64,000 nt of DNA from an uncultured Lysobacteraceae bacterium (GTDB taxonomy: Bacteria; Pseudomonadota; Gammaproteobacteria; Xanthomonadales; Xanthomonadaceae): contig CADECF010000008.1 of assembly GCA_902825775.1 (NCBI GenBank), positions 62,001 to 126,000 on the forward strand, in the 5' to 3' direction. Within the stretch, counting starts at the first letter, position 1. The number at the start of each line of letters is the position of its first letter. The notes beneath the pieces were generated by a model. The model saw only the letters and a program-made list of their open reading frames with translations. It was not told the origin of the DNA and searched no databases. Both the position numbers and the translations under genes were made by a program. Positions 17,562-25,876 of this stretch are shown one piece after another.

Positions 17562-18185
17562 TTAGAACGTATAGCCGAAGAGTTCCAGATCGCGGCGATA
17601 CAGCGCGGCCACGCCGTCGATCAGTGCCTGGTCATAGTAGTCCCGATAGCCGCTCCTGCGCGAACTGTTGACCTGGCCCAACGGCGCCGTCGGGATCCCG
17701 ATCTTGGCGCAGATGCGGTCGTAGGAGGCCTGCATGTCCTCCACCCGTCCGATGTCGTCGGTGAGCAGTCGGCCGTCCGGGCCGACCAGCAAGGGGTGCT
17801 GGGGCTGGAACAGGATGTGATCCAGCGGACGCAGATCGAACAGGATATGGCGCATGACCTGGCGCGGTTCGCGCTCGAAGGCATCGCTGTCGCGGGTCAT
17901 GAAGGCGCAGTAAGAAACGAAACGATCGAACGGATTGCGCACGAAGGCGAATTTGAACGATTCGGCGAACGCCGCTTCGCCCAGGAACGGGCGCACCTGC
18001 TGCAGGCTCAGATGCCCGTGCTTGATCTTGGCCAACTCGTCGAACGGAAAACGCTTGTTGACGAACAAGCCCACCTGTTCGATGTCGTCCGGTCCGAGTT
18101 GCTCGCGCAGCGCCTGCCGCACCGAATGCGTTCCGGTCTTGGGAACGGCGACGAAAACGAACTTATGACGGAAGGAAACGATCAT
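17562..18185 (-). CDS. Sulfotransferase family protein
   Basis: A 207-residue PAPS-dependent sulfotransferase of the sulfotransfer_2 type. The 5'-phosphosulfate loop PKTGTHS is at 15-21 and the 3'-phosphate motif FVRNPFDRFVS at 81-91, both in good form. It has no TPR domain and no membrane segment, so it should act in the cytosol on a carbohydrate, lipid or peptide. The hydroxylase-fold gene follows after 10 bases. The acceptor cannot be predicted. Confidence 0.85.
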   Translation of the reverse strand: MIVSFRHKFVFVAVPKTGTHSVRQALREQLGPDDIEQVGLFVNKRFPFDELAKIKHGHLSLQQVRPFLGEAAFAESFKFAFVRNPFDRFVSYCAFMTRDSDAFEREPRQVMRHILFDLRPLDHILFQPQHPLLVGPDGRLLTDDIGRVEDMQASYDRICAKIGIPTAPLGQVNSSRRSGYRDYYDQALIDGVAALYRRDLELFGYTF

Positions 18186-18315
18186 GGGAAACCGGCAGGG
18201 CGGGACCGCTGCATTCTAGGGGAGCGGCACGCTCGCCGCTTGCCATGCCGGCCCTCGCGGGCGCGCCGGCCGGGCTCCGAGCATTTGCTCCATTTTGCGC
18301 GCAGACTCTGTGGCC

Positions 18316-18957
18316 ATGGAACGTGCCGTCGACCTGCGGGAAGAATTCGCCAGTGCGCTGACTCACGGCGTCGGCGCCGCCGCCGCGCTGGCGGGCGGCG
18401 CGGTGCTGATCACGGCCGCGGCTTTGTACGGCGACCATTGGCAGCTGATCGCTTCCATCGTATTCGGCCTTAGCCTGCTGCTGCTGTACGTGGCTTCCAC
18501 GCTGTATCACGCCATCCAGCATCCGGTCGCCAAGGCGCGGTTGAAGGTATTCGACCATTGCGCGATCTATCTGCTGATCGCCGGCACCTACACGCCGTTC
18601 ACCCTGATCGGTCTGCGCGGCCAGGTCGGTTGGCTGCTGTTCGCGGCGATATGGTCGCTGGCGCTGATCGGCGTGGTGTTCAAGCTGTTCTACACGGGCC
18701 GCTTCAAGCTGCTGTCGACCGCGATCTACATCGCGATGGGCTGGCTGGTGATATTGGCGATCAAGCCGTTGCTGGCCGCGCTGGACAACTGGACCTTCGG
18801 CTGGCTGTTGGCCGGCGGCGTGTTCTACACGCTGGGTACGGTGTTCTATCACCGTCCTTCGCTGCGCTATTCGCATGCGGTGTGGCATCTGTTCGTGATC
18901 GCCGGCAGCGTGTGCCATTACGTCGCCGTGATGGCGCAGGTCATGCCCGCTGGCTGA
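18316..18957 (+). CDS. Hemolysin III family membrane protein (PAQR-like)
   Basis: A 213-residue integral membrane protein with seven hydrophobic segments. Family motifs include LYHAIQHP (near residue 65) and FDHCAIYLLIAGTYTPF, and the C-terminal histidines in YSHAVWH..SVCHY are the proposed metal site of the CREST/PAQR superfamily. ATG at 18316 was taken as start. A TTG seven codons upstream is open but lacks support. The name hemolysin is historical, and homologues such as TrhA act in membrane homeostasis. It is divergent from the sulfotransferase gene. Confidence 0.9.
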   Translation: MERAVDLREEFASALTHGVGAAAALAGGAVLITAAALYGDHWQLIASIVFGLSLLLLYVASTLYHAIQHPVAKARLKVFDHCAIYLLIAGTYTPFTLIGLRGQVGWLLFAAIWSLALIGVVFKLFYTGRFKLLSTAIYIAMGWLVILAIKPLLAALDNWTFGWLLAGGVFYTLGTVFYHRPSLRYSHAVWHLFVIAGSVCHYVAVMAQVMPAG

Positions 18958-19032
18958 ACGCCGCGCAACGCTTTCACCGTCGTTTTACCTGCAGCTGACC
19001 ATGGTGGTGCGGAATTCCTCCGGAAATCCGCG

Positions 19033-19410
19033 ATGAAGCCGGCTGCCTATCGCATTGTCCGCCTCACTCTGATCGCGCTCTCGCTTGCTGCGTGCAGCCG
19101 GTCCCCGGCGCCCGAAGGCGGCGCGGCGGAGCCTGCCGAACGGCCCGTGCCGGAGCGCGCTTCCGATGCGGCTGCGGACAGCGTTCTCTACGCCTGCAAC
19201 GACGGCGCTGCGATCGAGATCGCCGCCGATGGCCTTAAAGCGATAGTGAGCCTCGAGGACGGCCGCAAGTTTTCCCTGCCCCGCGCCGAATCCGCGTCCA
19301 AAGGCGGCGGCGATGCGTTCGTGGGCGACGCGTTCTCGGTGCTTCGCCAGGGGCGCAGCGCGCAGTTGCATCGCGACGGACATGACGCGGCGGATTGCAC
19401 CTCGCCATGA
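19033..19410 (+). CDS. MliC-like lipoprotein
   Basis: A 125-residue lipoprotein with lipobox LAAC (Cys at 21). The C-terminal domain reads VLYACNDGAAIEI..VSLEDGRKFSLP, the pattern of the MliC/PliC family of lysozyme inhibitors (an aromatic-x-C start, hydrophobic strands, a later cysteine in DCTS). A low-complexity Ala/Glu/Pro linker connects the two parts. The stop overlaps the asmA-like start in ATGA. Lysozyme inhibition is inferred from the family only, and the canonical SASGARY-type loop is here SASKGGG. Confidence 0.68.
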   Translation: MKPAAYRIVRLTLIALSLAACSRSPAPEGGAAEPAERPVPERASDAAADSVLYACNDGAAIEIAADGLKAIVSLEDGRKFSLPRAESASKGGGDAFVGDAFSVLRQGRSAQLHRDGHDAADCTSP

Positions 19411-21359
19411 ATACGCCGCAGCGGGAGCGCACACCCTTCGTCGACGACGTGACCCAGCATTCCTGGCTGACGATCGCATTGCTCGCCATCCTGGCGTTGA
19501 TCCTGCTGATCGTGTTCTGGGATTGGAACTGGTTCAAAGGCCCGATCGAACGCCAGGTCGAAGCGCGCACCGGCCGCAGCTTCGATATCGGCGGCGACCT
19601 GGACGTCGACCTCGGCAAGACCATCACGGTCCGGGCCGATCGGCTGAAATTCGGCAACGCCGCCTGGTCCAAGCAGCCGCAGATGGCGGTGGCCGACCGC
19701 GTCGAGATGCGGCTGGAGTTGTGGCCTGCCCTGATCGTGCGTCGCGAAGTGCTGATCCCCGAACTGCGGCTCACCAAGCCGGATGCATACTTGGAAACCG
19801 GACCGGACGGCAAAGGCAATTGGGTCTTCGGCCCCGACACCGGCGGCGAGCCGCCGCAGTTCCGCCGGCTCTGGGTCGACGATGGCCGGCTTCGCTTCAT
19901 CGACGCGCGCGGCAGGACCGATATCGACATCGATTTGCAAAGCCGCGACGCGCGCAGGCCGGGCGCTGCGCCCAATATCGAAGTCGATGGCGGCGGACGC
20001 TGGAAAGGCAACCGCTTCACGCTGACAGGACGCGCGGAATCGCCGCTGGAACTGGCCAATACAGTCGAGCCTTATCGCATCGACCTGCGCGCCGCTGCCG
20101 GCGCGACGCGAGCGCACGCGCGCGGCACGCTGCTCGACCCGCTGCGCCTGCGCGGTTTCGACTTGCGCCTGGCGCTGTCCGGACAAAACCTCGACGATCT
20201 GTATCCGCTGATCGGCGTCGCTATCCCTCCCACACCGCCTTACAGCTTCGACGGCCGCTTGACGCACACCGGCGACACCTGGCGTTACGACGGTTTCACC
20301 GGCAAGGTCGGCAACAGCGATCTGGGCGGTTATGCGCACGTGACCACCGGCAAAGCCAGACCCTTTCTGAAAGCGGATCTCAGATCCAAACGTTTGGATT
20401 TCGACGATCTGTCCGGTTTCGTGGGCGCCGGCGCGGATGCGGAAGGCGCCGAATCGACCAATCCGGAACTGCAGGCGCTCGCCGCGAAACAGGCGGCGAG
20501 TCCGAAAGTGCTGCCCGACACGCCTTACGAACTCGACAAGCTGCGCGCGATGGATGCCGACGTGCGGCTGAAGGCCGCGCGCATCAATGCCCCGTCGCTG
20601 CCGATCGACGATATGGATGCGCATCTGTTTCTCGACAACGGACTGCTGCGGCTGCAGCCGTTGAACTTCGGCGTCGCCGACGGCGATATCCGTTCCAATA
20701 TCCGGATGGATGCGCGCCAGCCGGTGATCCGCACGCGCGCCGACGTGACGATGCGCGGGCTGAGCCTGCCCAAACTGATGCCGGAAGGCACGCTGGCGCA
20801 GGAATCCATCGGCAAGATCGGCGGCAAGATGGTGGTGGATACGCAGGGCAATTCGATCGCCAAGATGCTCGGCAACGCGGATGGCGATATCGCGGTCGGC
20901 ATGGGCCAGGGCCAGGTCAGCAAGCTGTTGATGAAACTCGCCGGCCTGAATCTGGCCGGCGCGATACGCACTAAGCTCACGGGCGACAAACCCATTCCGA
21001 TCCGTTGCGCTTTCGGCGATTTCGCGGTGAAGGACGGGCTGATGACGACGCGCTCGATGGCCTTCGACACCACCGACACGATCGTGCTGGGTTCTGGCAC
21101 GGTGAACCTGCGCGACGAAACGCTCGATCTGACGATGCGGCCGCGGCCGAAGGGCCGCAGTTTGTTGTCGCTGCGCGTGCCGTTGTATGTGGACGGCACC
21201 TTCAAGAATCCGAACGTGCGGCCAGACTACGCCCGCATAGGCCTGCGCGGCGGCGTCGCGTTGGCGCTGGCCGCGATCGCGCCGCCTGCGGCGCTGCTGG
21301 CGACCACCGAATTGGGCGGCGGCAAGGATGCGGATTGCGGCGGGCAATACGCGAAATGA
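19407..21359 (+). CDS. AsmA family protein
   Basis: A 650-residue inner-membrane protein with a large periplasmic domain. One N-terminal membrane helix (about 19-38) is followed by GPIERQVEARTGRSFDIGGDLDVDLG, the typical AsmA start, and the C-terminus has the AsmA-like repeat region ending with a conserved MRPRPKGRSLLSLRVPLYVDGTFKNPNVRP-type segment (given here only as landmark near 594-620). AsmA-like proteins are thought to carry phospholipid between the membranes. The ATG chosen overlaps the upstream lipoprotein stop, with a TTG four codons earlier as alternative. A second MliC-like gene follows 55 bases downstream. Confidence 0.88.
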   Translation: MNTPQRERTPFVDDVTQHSWLTIALLAILALILLIVFWDWNWFKGPIERQVEARTGRSFDIGGDLDVDLGKTITVRADRLKFGNAAWSKQPQMAVADRVEMRLELWPALIVRREVLIPELRLTKPDAYLETGPDGKGNWVFGPDTGGEPPQFRRLWVDDGRLRFIDARGRTDIDIDLQSRDARRPGAAPNIEVDGGGRWKGNRFTLTGRAESPLELANTVEPYRIDLRAAAGATRAHARGTLLDPLRLRGFDLRLALSGQNLDDLYPLIGVAIPPTPPYSFDGRLTHTGDTWRYDGFTGKVGNSDLGGYAHVTTGKARPFLKADLRSKRLDFDDLSGFVGAGADAEGAESTNPELQALAAKQAASPKVLPDTPYELDKLRAMDADVRLKAARINAPSLPIDDMDAHLFLDNGLLRLQPLNFGVADGDIRSNIRMDARQPVIRTRADVTMRGLSLPKLMPEGTLAQESIGKIGGKMVVDTQGNSIAKMLGNADGDIAVGMGQGQVSKLLMKLAGLNLAGAIRTKLTGDKPIPIRCAFGDFAVKDGLMTTRSMAFDTTDTIVLGSGTVNLRDETLDLTMRPRPKGRSLLSLRVPLYVDGTFKNPNVRPDYARIGLRGGVALALAAIAPPAALLATTELGGGKDADCGGQYAK

Positions 21360-21414
21360 ATTCGCGCCGCGGTATGCTGTGGGCGGTTTGAATCGAGCAT
21401 CCCGGAGCATTGCC

Positions 21415-21771
21415 ATGCGGTCAATCGCGTTCTCGTTGACGATCGGCGCGGCGATGCTGCTGCCGGCCGGCTGCAAGCCGGAGCCGGCGCCTGCGCCGGC
21501 CGCAAAACCCGAGCCGATCGATCTGGGCCCCAGCCAGGATCCCGCTGTCACCGCCAGTTACGTCTGCAACGATGCGCACCGCGTCGACCTTGTCGGCCAG
21601 CGCTTCGCGCGCATCACGCTCAGCGATGGCCAGACCGTCACGATTCACTACGTCCACAAGAGCCGACCACCGAGCTACATGGGCCGCGGCCTGCGTTTCG
21701 CTGTCGGGGAGAAGGCGGTGATGCTGATCCAGAACGACGGCGTAGCCGTGCACTGCAAGCCAATCAAGTAG
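21415..21771 (+). CDS. Second MliC-like lipoprotein
   Basis: A 118-residue predicted lipoprotein with lipobox PAGC (Cys at 20) and a Pro/Ala-rich linker. The mature domain SYVCNDAHRVDLVGQRFARITLSDGQTVTIHYV..GVAVHCK has the two cysteines and strand order of the MliC/PliC fold and resembles the product of 19033-19410. It has an open frame further upstream, but the ATG at 21415 gives a signal peptide directly. Together with its paralogue it brackets the AsmA gene. Confidence 0.65.
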   Translation: MRSIAFSLTIGAAMLLPAGCKPEPAPAPAAKPEPIDLGPSQDPAVTASYVCNDAHRVDLVGQRFARITLSDGQTVTIHYVHKSRPPSYMGRGLRFAVGEKAVMLIQNDGVAVHCKPIK

Positions 21772-22572
21772 GCGCTGCTCTGTAGAGCGGAGCTTGCTCG
21801 CCGCGCTTGCTTTATGGCTTTTGTAGAGCGGAGCTTGCTCCGCTGCTCTTGCTTTCATGCCGTCATCCCAGCGAACGCTGGGACCCATGTTGCCCTTGCC
21901 CTAAGCTGTCATCCCCGCGAAGACTGGACTGCGCAGGCAGGATGCCGGAGCGAACATCTGCGCAGCAGATGACCCGAAGGGCATGCCGCAGGAGCGGCAT
22001 GTCATCCAGCGACTTGGCTCCGGCTTTGTAGAGCGGGGCTTGCTCCGCTGCTCTTGCCCTTAAGCCGTCATCCAGGCCGGCGAGGGCCCAACGACTCGCG
22101 CCATGGAAAAAAGCTTCCGGCTGCGCCGGGTCACTTTCTTTGTTGGCCCAAAGAAAGTAACCAAAGAAAGGGCCCGAAGCTTAAGTGATTCGAAGCCTCT
22201 GAAAGGCTGCAGGCGTCCCGGCATTCGTCGTGGTTGAGCTTCTTACGCAGGTATTAGATTTTGATTCGCCGCAGTTGGGTGACGTGGCTTTTGCGGATTG
22301 GCGCTATGCAGGCATTCGGGTCGATCGCGTCGCATCTGGGTATCGAAGCGATGGAGGAATTCCGAGGGACCCGGCGCCGACCGGGTTTTTAGTGGACGGA
22401 ACCCCGAACGCACTGAGGCAGGTCGCGAGAACCCACAAGCAAAGGCAGCGGAGCAAGCTCCGCTCTACAGGGCCACGGCAAAGTCACTGGATCCCCGCCT
22501 TCGCGGGATGACGGCTTTGAGGGCAAAGGCAGCGGAGCAAGCCCCGCTCTACAAAGCGAAAGATCGGGCTGC
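21772..22572. repeat. Gene-free mosaic of palindromic repeats
   Basis: I see no credible gene in these 0.8 kb. Family A variants with core GAGCGGAGCTTGCTCCGCT occur at about 21781-21856, 22026-22060, 22443-22472 and 22526-22557. Pieces of the GTCATCCC..GCTGGGA type lie at 21860-21890 and around 22490-22510. An inverted segment CTTTCTTTG..CAAAGAAAG is at about 22135-22170. Between them (22200-22430) is a non-repetitive stretch with no start-RBS-coding signature. Confidence 0.7.
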
Positions 22573-23001
22573 TCAGCTCGCGATGTAGCGCTGCAATTGA
22601 TCCAACTGCAACTGCTGGTCTTCGATCACCGCTTTGACCAGATCGCCGATCGACACCACGCCCAGCACCGCGCCGGCTTCGACCACCGGCAGGTGGCGGA
22701 TGCGGCGTTCGGTGACGATCTGCATGCAGTGGTCGATGTTGTCCTGCAGGCCCACGGTGACCACCTCGGCGGTCATGATGTCGCGCACCGGCGTGTTGGC
22801 CGACGAACGCCCCTGCAGCACGATCTTGCGCGCATAGTCGCGCTCGGAAAGGATTCCGGCCAGGCGGCCGCCTTCCATCACCACCACGGCGCCGATGCGT
22901 TTTTCCGCCATCAGCCGGATCGCGTCTATCACCGGCGCGTCCGGCCCGATCGCGAAAACTTCAGGCGCCTTGGATTCCAGCAGATGACGTACGCTGCGCA
23001 T
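22573..23001 (-). CDS. CBS domain protein
   Basis: A 142-residue protein made of two CBS domains and little else: the first ends in GILSERDYARKIVLQGRSS, the second runs from VRDIMTAEV to VVSIGDLVKAVIEDQ. Such stand-alone Bateman modules bind adenine nucleotides and often act as energy sensors. The start has GGAGAC ten bases upstream. It lies inside the last 41 bases of the glycosyltransferase gene, so the two are probably co-transcribed. No partner enzyme can be named. Confidence 0.9.
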   Translation of the reverse strand: MRSVRHLLESKAPEVFAIGPDAPVIDAIRLMAEKRIGAVVVMEGGRLAGILSERDYARKIVLQGRSSANTPVRDIMTAEVVTVGLQDNIDHCMQIVTERRIRHLPVVEAGAVLGVVSIGDLVKAVIEDQQLQLDQLQRYIAS

Positions 23002-23974
23002 GGCCGTCTCCTTCGCCAGGAATTGATGCCGAGGATACTCCAGCCGCCGGCTGCCAGCTGTCGACGAGGTACAGCGGCCGCTGCTTGGACTCTTCGTACA
23101 GGCGGCCGAGATATTCGCCGATCAGGCCCAGCGCGATCAGCTGCACGCCGCCCAGGAACAGGATCACCGCCATCATCGTCGGCCAGCCAGCGACCGCATC
23201 GCCCCACCACAGCGCTTTCAGCACGATCCAGACCGCGTAAACGAAGGCCACCAATGCCGTGACCAGGCCCAGATAGGTCGCTGCGCGCAGCGGCGCGGTC
23301 GAGAAGCTGGTGATGCCTTCGAGCGCGAAATTCCATAGTTTCCAAAAACCGAATTTGCTGCGACCGGCGGCGCGCGGCTCGCGCGCGTACGGGATCGCGA
23401 TCGGATTGAAGCCGATCCAGCCGAACAGGCCCTTCATGAAGCGGTGCCGCTCGCGCAACTGCCGCAGCGCGGCCAGCGCGCGCGCCGACAACAGGCGGAA
23501 ATCGCCGGTGTCCTGCGGAATGGGCGTTTTCGACAAACGGCCGATCACGCGGTAGAAACCGTGCGCCGTGGCGCGCTTGAGCCAACCCTCGCCTTCGCGC
23601 AGCACGCGGGTGCCGTGCACGTCGTCGTAACCCTCGCGCCACTTGGCGACGAACTGCGGAATCAGCTCCGGCGGATCCTGGCCGTCCGCATCGAGAATCA
23701 GTGCGGCGCCCGCATCGACATGGTCCAAGCCTGCGGTCAGCGCGGCCTCCTTACCGAAATTGCGCGACAAACGCAGCAGCGATACGCGCCGATCATCCGC
23801 CGCGATGGCTCGCATGGCCGGCCAAGTGCCGTCGCGGCTGCCGTCATCGATGTACAGCACGCGACCGTCGACGCCGGCCTGCGCCAGCGCCGCAACGATG
23901 CGCGGATGCAGCATCGGCAGCGCCTCGGCCTCGTTATAGGCGGCGACTACGACGGTCAGGCGGTCTGCGCTCAT
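22961..23974 (-). CDS. Membrane glycosyltransferase, family 2 (DPM1/GtrB-like)
   Basis: A 337-residue polyisoprenyl-phosphate glycosyltransferase-like protein. The GT-A domain has VVAAYNEAE, the nucleotide-binding DDGSRDGT, the DADGQDPPEL metal site and the D-T-G-D-F-R-L acceptor motif. Two C-terminal membrane segments (about 235-262 and 272-295) lead to GEYLGRLYEESKQRP, a hallmark of the ArnC/GtrB class. It likely moves a sugar from a nucleotide to undecaprenyl phosphate for envelope glycan modification. The sugar is not predictable. The 3' end overlaps the CBS gene by 41 bases, which is unusually long. Confidence 0.9.
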   Translation of the reverse strand: MSADRLTVVVAAYNEAEALPMLHPRIVAALAQAGVDGRVLYIDDGSRDGTWPAMRAIAADDRRVSLLRLSRNFGKEAALTAGLDHVDAGAALILDADGQDPPELIPQFVAKWREGYDDVHGTRVLREGEGWLKRATAHGFYRVIGRLSKTPIPQDTGDFRLLSARALAALRQLRERHRFMKGLFGWIGFNPIAIPYAREPRAAGRSKFGFWKLWNFALEGITSFSTAPLRAATYLGLVTALVAFVYAVWIVLKALWWGDAVAGWPTMMAVILFLGGVQLIALGLIGEYLGRLYEESKQRPLYLVDSWQPAAGVSSASIPGEGDGHAQRTSSAGIQGA

Positions 23975-23989
23975 GGACAGATGGTAGCC

Positions 23990-24067
23990 GTAGCCCGGGT
24001 GGAGTGCAGCGATACCCGGGAACGCGTCGCCGATGAAGCCCCGGGTATCGCTTCGCTACCCGGGCTA
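23990..24067. repeat. Palindromic intergenic repeat, family D (TAGCCCGGGT type)
   Basis: GTAGCCCGGGTGGAG..CGATACCCGGG is matched by CCCGGGTATCG..CTACCCGGGCTAC, with about 25 bases in the centre. It lies between two genes of the same strand (glycosyltransferase and mtgA) and reaches the stop of mtgA. No other copy was seen in this window. Confidence 0.8.
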
Positions 24068-24790
24068 CAGTTCGCGGAGGTAGGCCGTGCCGCCCAGGGC
24101 GCGCATCTGCCGCTGGATGGCGTTGCTGCGCCGCTGCACGTAAGGCCCGGGCCGGTTCACGCTGTAACGCTTGGGGTTGGGCAGCACGGCCGCCAGACGC
24201 GCACTTTCGGAGGCGCTGAGGCGGCTGGCGTCCTTGCCGAAATAGCTGCGCGCCGCGGCCTGCGCGCCGTACACGCCATCGCCGAACTCGGCGAAATTGG
24301 CGTACATCTCCAGGATGCGGCGTTTGGGCCACAGGGTTTCGATCAGCACCGTGTACCAAGCCTCGATGCCCTTGCGCACCCAACTGCGTCCGCTCCACAG
24401 GAACAGATTCTTGGCGACCTGCTGGCTGATCGTGCTGGCGCCGCGCACCCTGCGGCCGCGCGCATTGTTCTTGCGCGCTTTTTCGATGGCCTTGAAGTCG
24501 AAGCCGCGGTGGACGATGAAGTTCTGGTCTTCCGAAGCGATCAAAGCCAGAGGCAGCGTGGGCGAGATATCTTCCAGATCGCGCGCATCGTGCGCCAAAC
24601 GGAATGCCCAGTCGCCTTCGGTCCAAGCGACCAGTTGGCGGTTGAACATGAATGCCGAGAACGGCGGATCGATGAAGCGCAACGCCGCCACCTGCAGCAC
24701 CGACAGCGCCATCAGCAGCAGCGGCAGGATCAGCAGCCAGCGCCAAAACCGCCGTCGCCGCGGCTTGTTGTCGACCTCCGTCACCCCCAT
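24065..24790 (-). CDS. mtgA: Monofunctional biosynthetic peptidoglycan transglycosylase
   Basis: A 241-residue GT51 enzyme that polymerises lipid II into glycan strands at the inner membrane. One N-terminal membrane helix (about 15-38) follows a basic stretch. The catalytic motifs [12 protein letters not shown] and [15 protein letters not shown] are intact, and there is no transpeptidase domain, as usual for MtgA. It is divergent from hslO with about 66 bases between the starts. Confidence 0.95.
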   Translation of the reverse strand: MGVTEVDNKPRRRRFWRWLLILPLLLMALSVLQVAALRFIDPPFSAFMFNRQLVAWTEGDWAFRLAHDARDLEDISPTLPLALIASEDQNFIVHRGFDFKAIEKARKNNARGRRVRGASTISQQVAKNLFLWSGRSWVRKGIEAWYTVLIETLWPKRRILEMYANFAEFGDGVYGAQAAARSYFGKDASRLSASESARLAAVLPNPKRYSVNRPGPYVQRRSNAIQRQMRALGGTAYLREL

Positions 24791-24856
24791 TTACGGCTAC
24801 TCCTTCACGCGTGCCTTGCGCATTATCTTCGATGCGCGGCCTTACCTCCCGCGAAT

Positions 24857-25759
24857 ATGCTGACGACCGTGACCGACGAACAAGACCGCCTCACCCGTTT
24901 CCTGCTGCCTCACGCCGGCGTGCGCGGCGTGCATGTGCACCTGCAACAGACCTGGCGGCACATCCGCGAACGCGCCCAATACCCGGCCGCCATCTCCGAA
25001 CTATTGGGCGAGGCCGCGGTGGCCTCGGCCCTGTTCACCGGCCACGCCAAGGTCGAAGGCCGGCTGTCGGTGCAATTGCGCGGCGAAGGCCCGCTGCGCG
25101 CGCTGTTCGCCGAATGCACCGCTGCCGGCACTCTGCGCGGCATCGCCCAGATCGGCGACACGGGACCCTTCATCCGCGACCTGCGCGGCCTGGGCCAAGG
25201 CGCGTTGCTGGCGATCACCATCGAGAACCCCAGCCCCAACGGACGCGATCCGACCCGGTATCAGGGCTTGGTGCCGATCGAGTCCGAATCGCTGGCCGGC
25301 GCGTTCGAGGACTATTTCCGGCAATCCGAACAGCTGCCCACCCGTCTGCTGCTGGCCGCGGACGGCGAACGCGCCGCCGGCCTGATGCTGCAGAAACTGC
25401 CGGGCGACAGCGGCGACGACGATGGCTGGGCGCGCGCCACCGCCCTGTTCGAAACCCTGGGCACCGAGGAATTGCTGGCCGTGGAGGGGCCAATCCTGCT
25501 GAACCGGCTGTTTCATGAGGAACAGGTGCGGGTGCTGGCCGAGCAGCCGCTGGCCTTCGCCTGCTCTTGTTCCCGCGAGCGGGTCGCCGCCGTGCTGGAG
25601 TCCCTGGGCCAGGAGGAGGCCCGTGCCGCCCTGCAGGACGGCGTGGCCGAAATCCACTGCGAATTCTGCGGACAGCAGTACCGGTTCGACCCGGACGAAA
25701 TAGAGGCCCTTTTCGCCTCCCCGGGCCTTCACGCCGCCTCGTCGGACCGCCTGCAATAA
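24857..25759 (+). CDS. hslO: Hsp33 redox-regulated chaperone
   Basis: A 300-residue cytosolic holdase activated by oxidation. The four zinc-binding cysteines of the C-terminal switch are Cys236 and Cys238 (ACSCSRER) and Cys268 and Cys271 (CEFCGQQY), in the family's CxC..CxxC order. The N-terminal core begins DRLTRFLLPHAGVRGVHV, typical of the family. ATG at 24857 gives the normal length. The much longer open frame upstream runs antisense through other genes and is not credible. Confidence 0.95.
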   Translation: MLTTVTDEQDRLTRFLLPHAGVRGVHVHLQQTWRHIRERAQYPAAISELLGEAAVASALFTGHAKVEGRLSVQLRGEGPLRALFAECTAAGTLRGIAQIGDTGPFIRDLRGLGQGALLAITIENPSPNGRDPTRYQGLVPIESESLAGAFEDYFRQSEQLPTRLLLAADGERAAGLMLQKLPGDSGDDDGWARATALFETLGTEELLAVEGPILLNRLFHEEQVRVLAEQPLAFACSCSRERVAAVLESLGQEEARAALQDGVAEIHCEFCGQQYRFDPDEIEALFASPGLHAASSDRLQ

Positions 25760-25793
25760 CCGACGAACGGAGGGTACTAACCTTCGTAGGGGA

Positions 25794-25822
25794 TTGTTAA
25801 ATAAACATAAATCGGATAGCCT
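25794..25822 (+). promoter_or_regulatory. Candidate sigma-70 promoter
   Basis: TTGTTA, 17 bases, TAGCCT, in a locally AT-rich stretch (GTTAAATAAACATAAATC) that stands out from the GC-rich surroundings. The predicted start is about 48 bases before the next gene. Confidence 0.45.
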
Positions 25823-25876
25823 GATCGTCCGCTGGAAGGGGAACTTAAGGCCCGAAAAACGGGTCGATATCAAGCC

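Noticed and set aside
19188..21551. A 787-codon open frame antisense to the AsmA gene
   Set aside because: Composition dominated by Arg, Gln and His, no domain, and the opposite frame fits AsmA and has an ATGA overlap with its neighbour.
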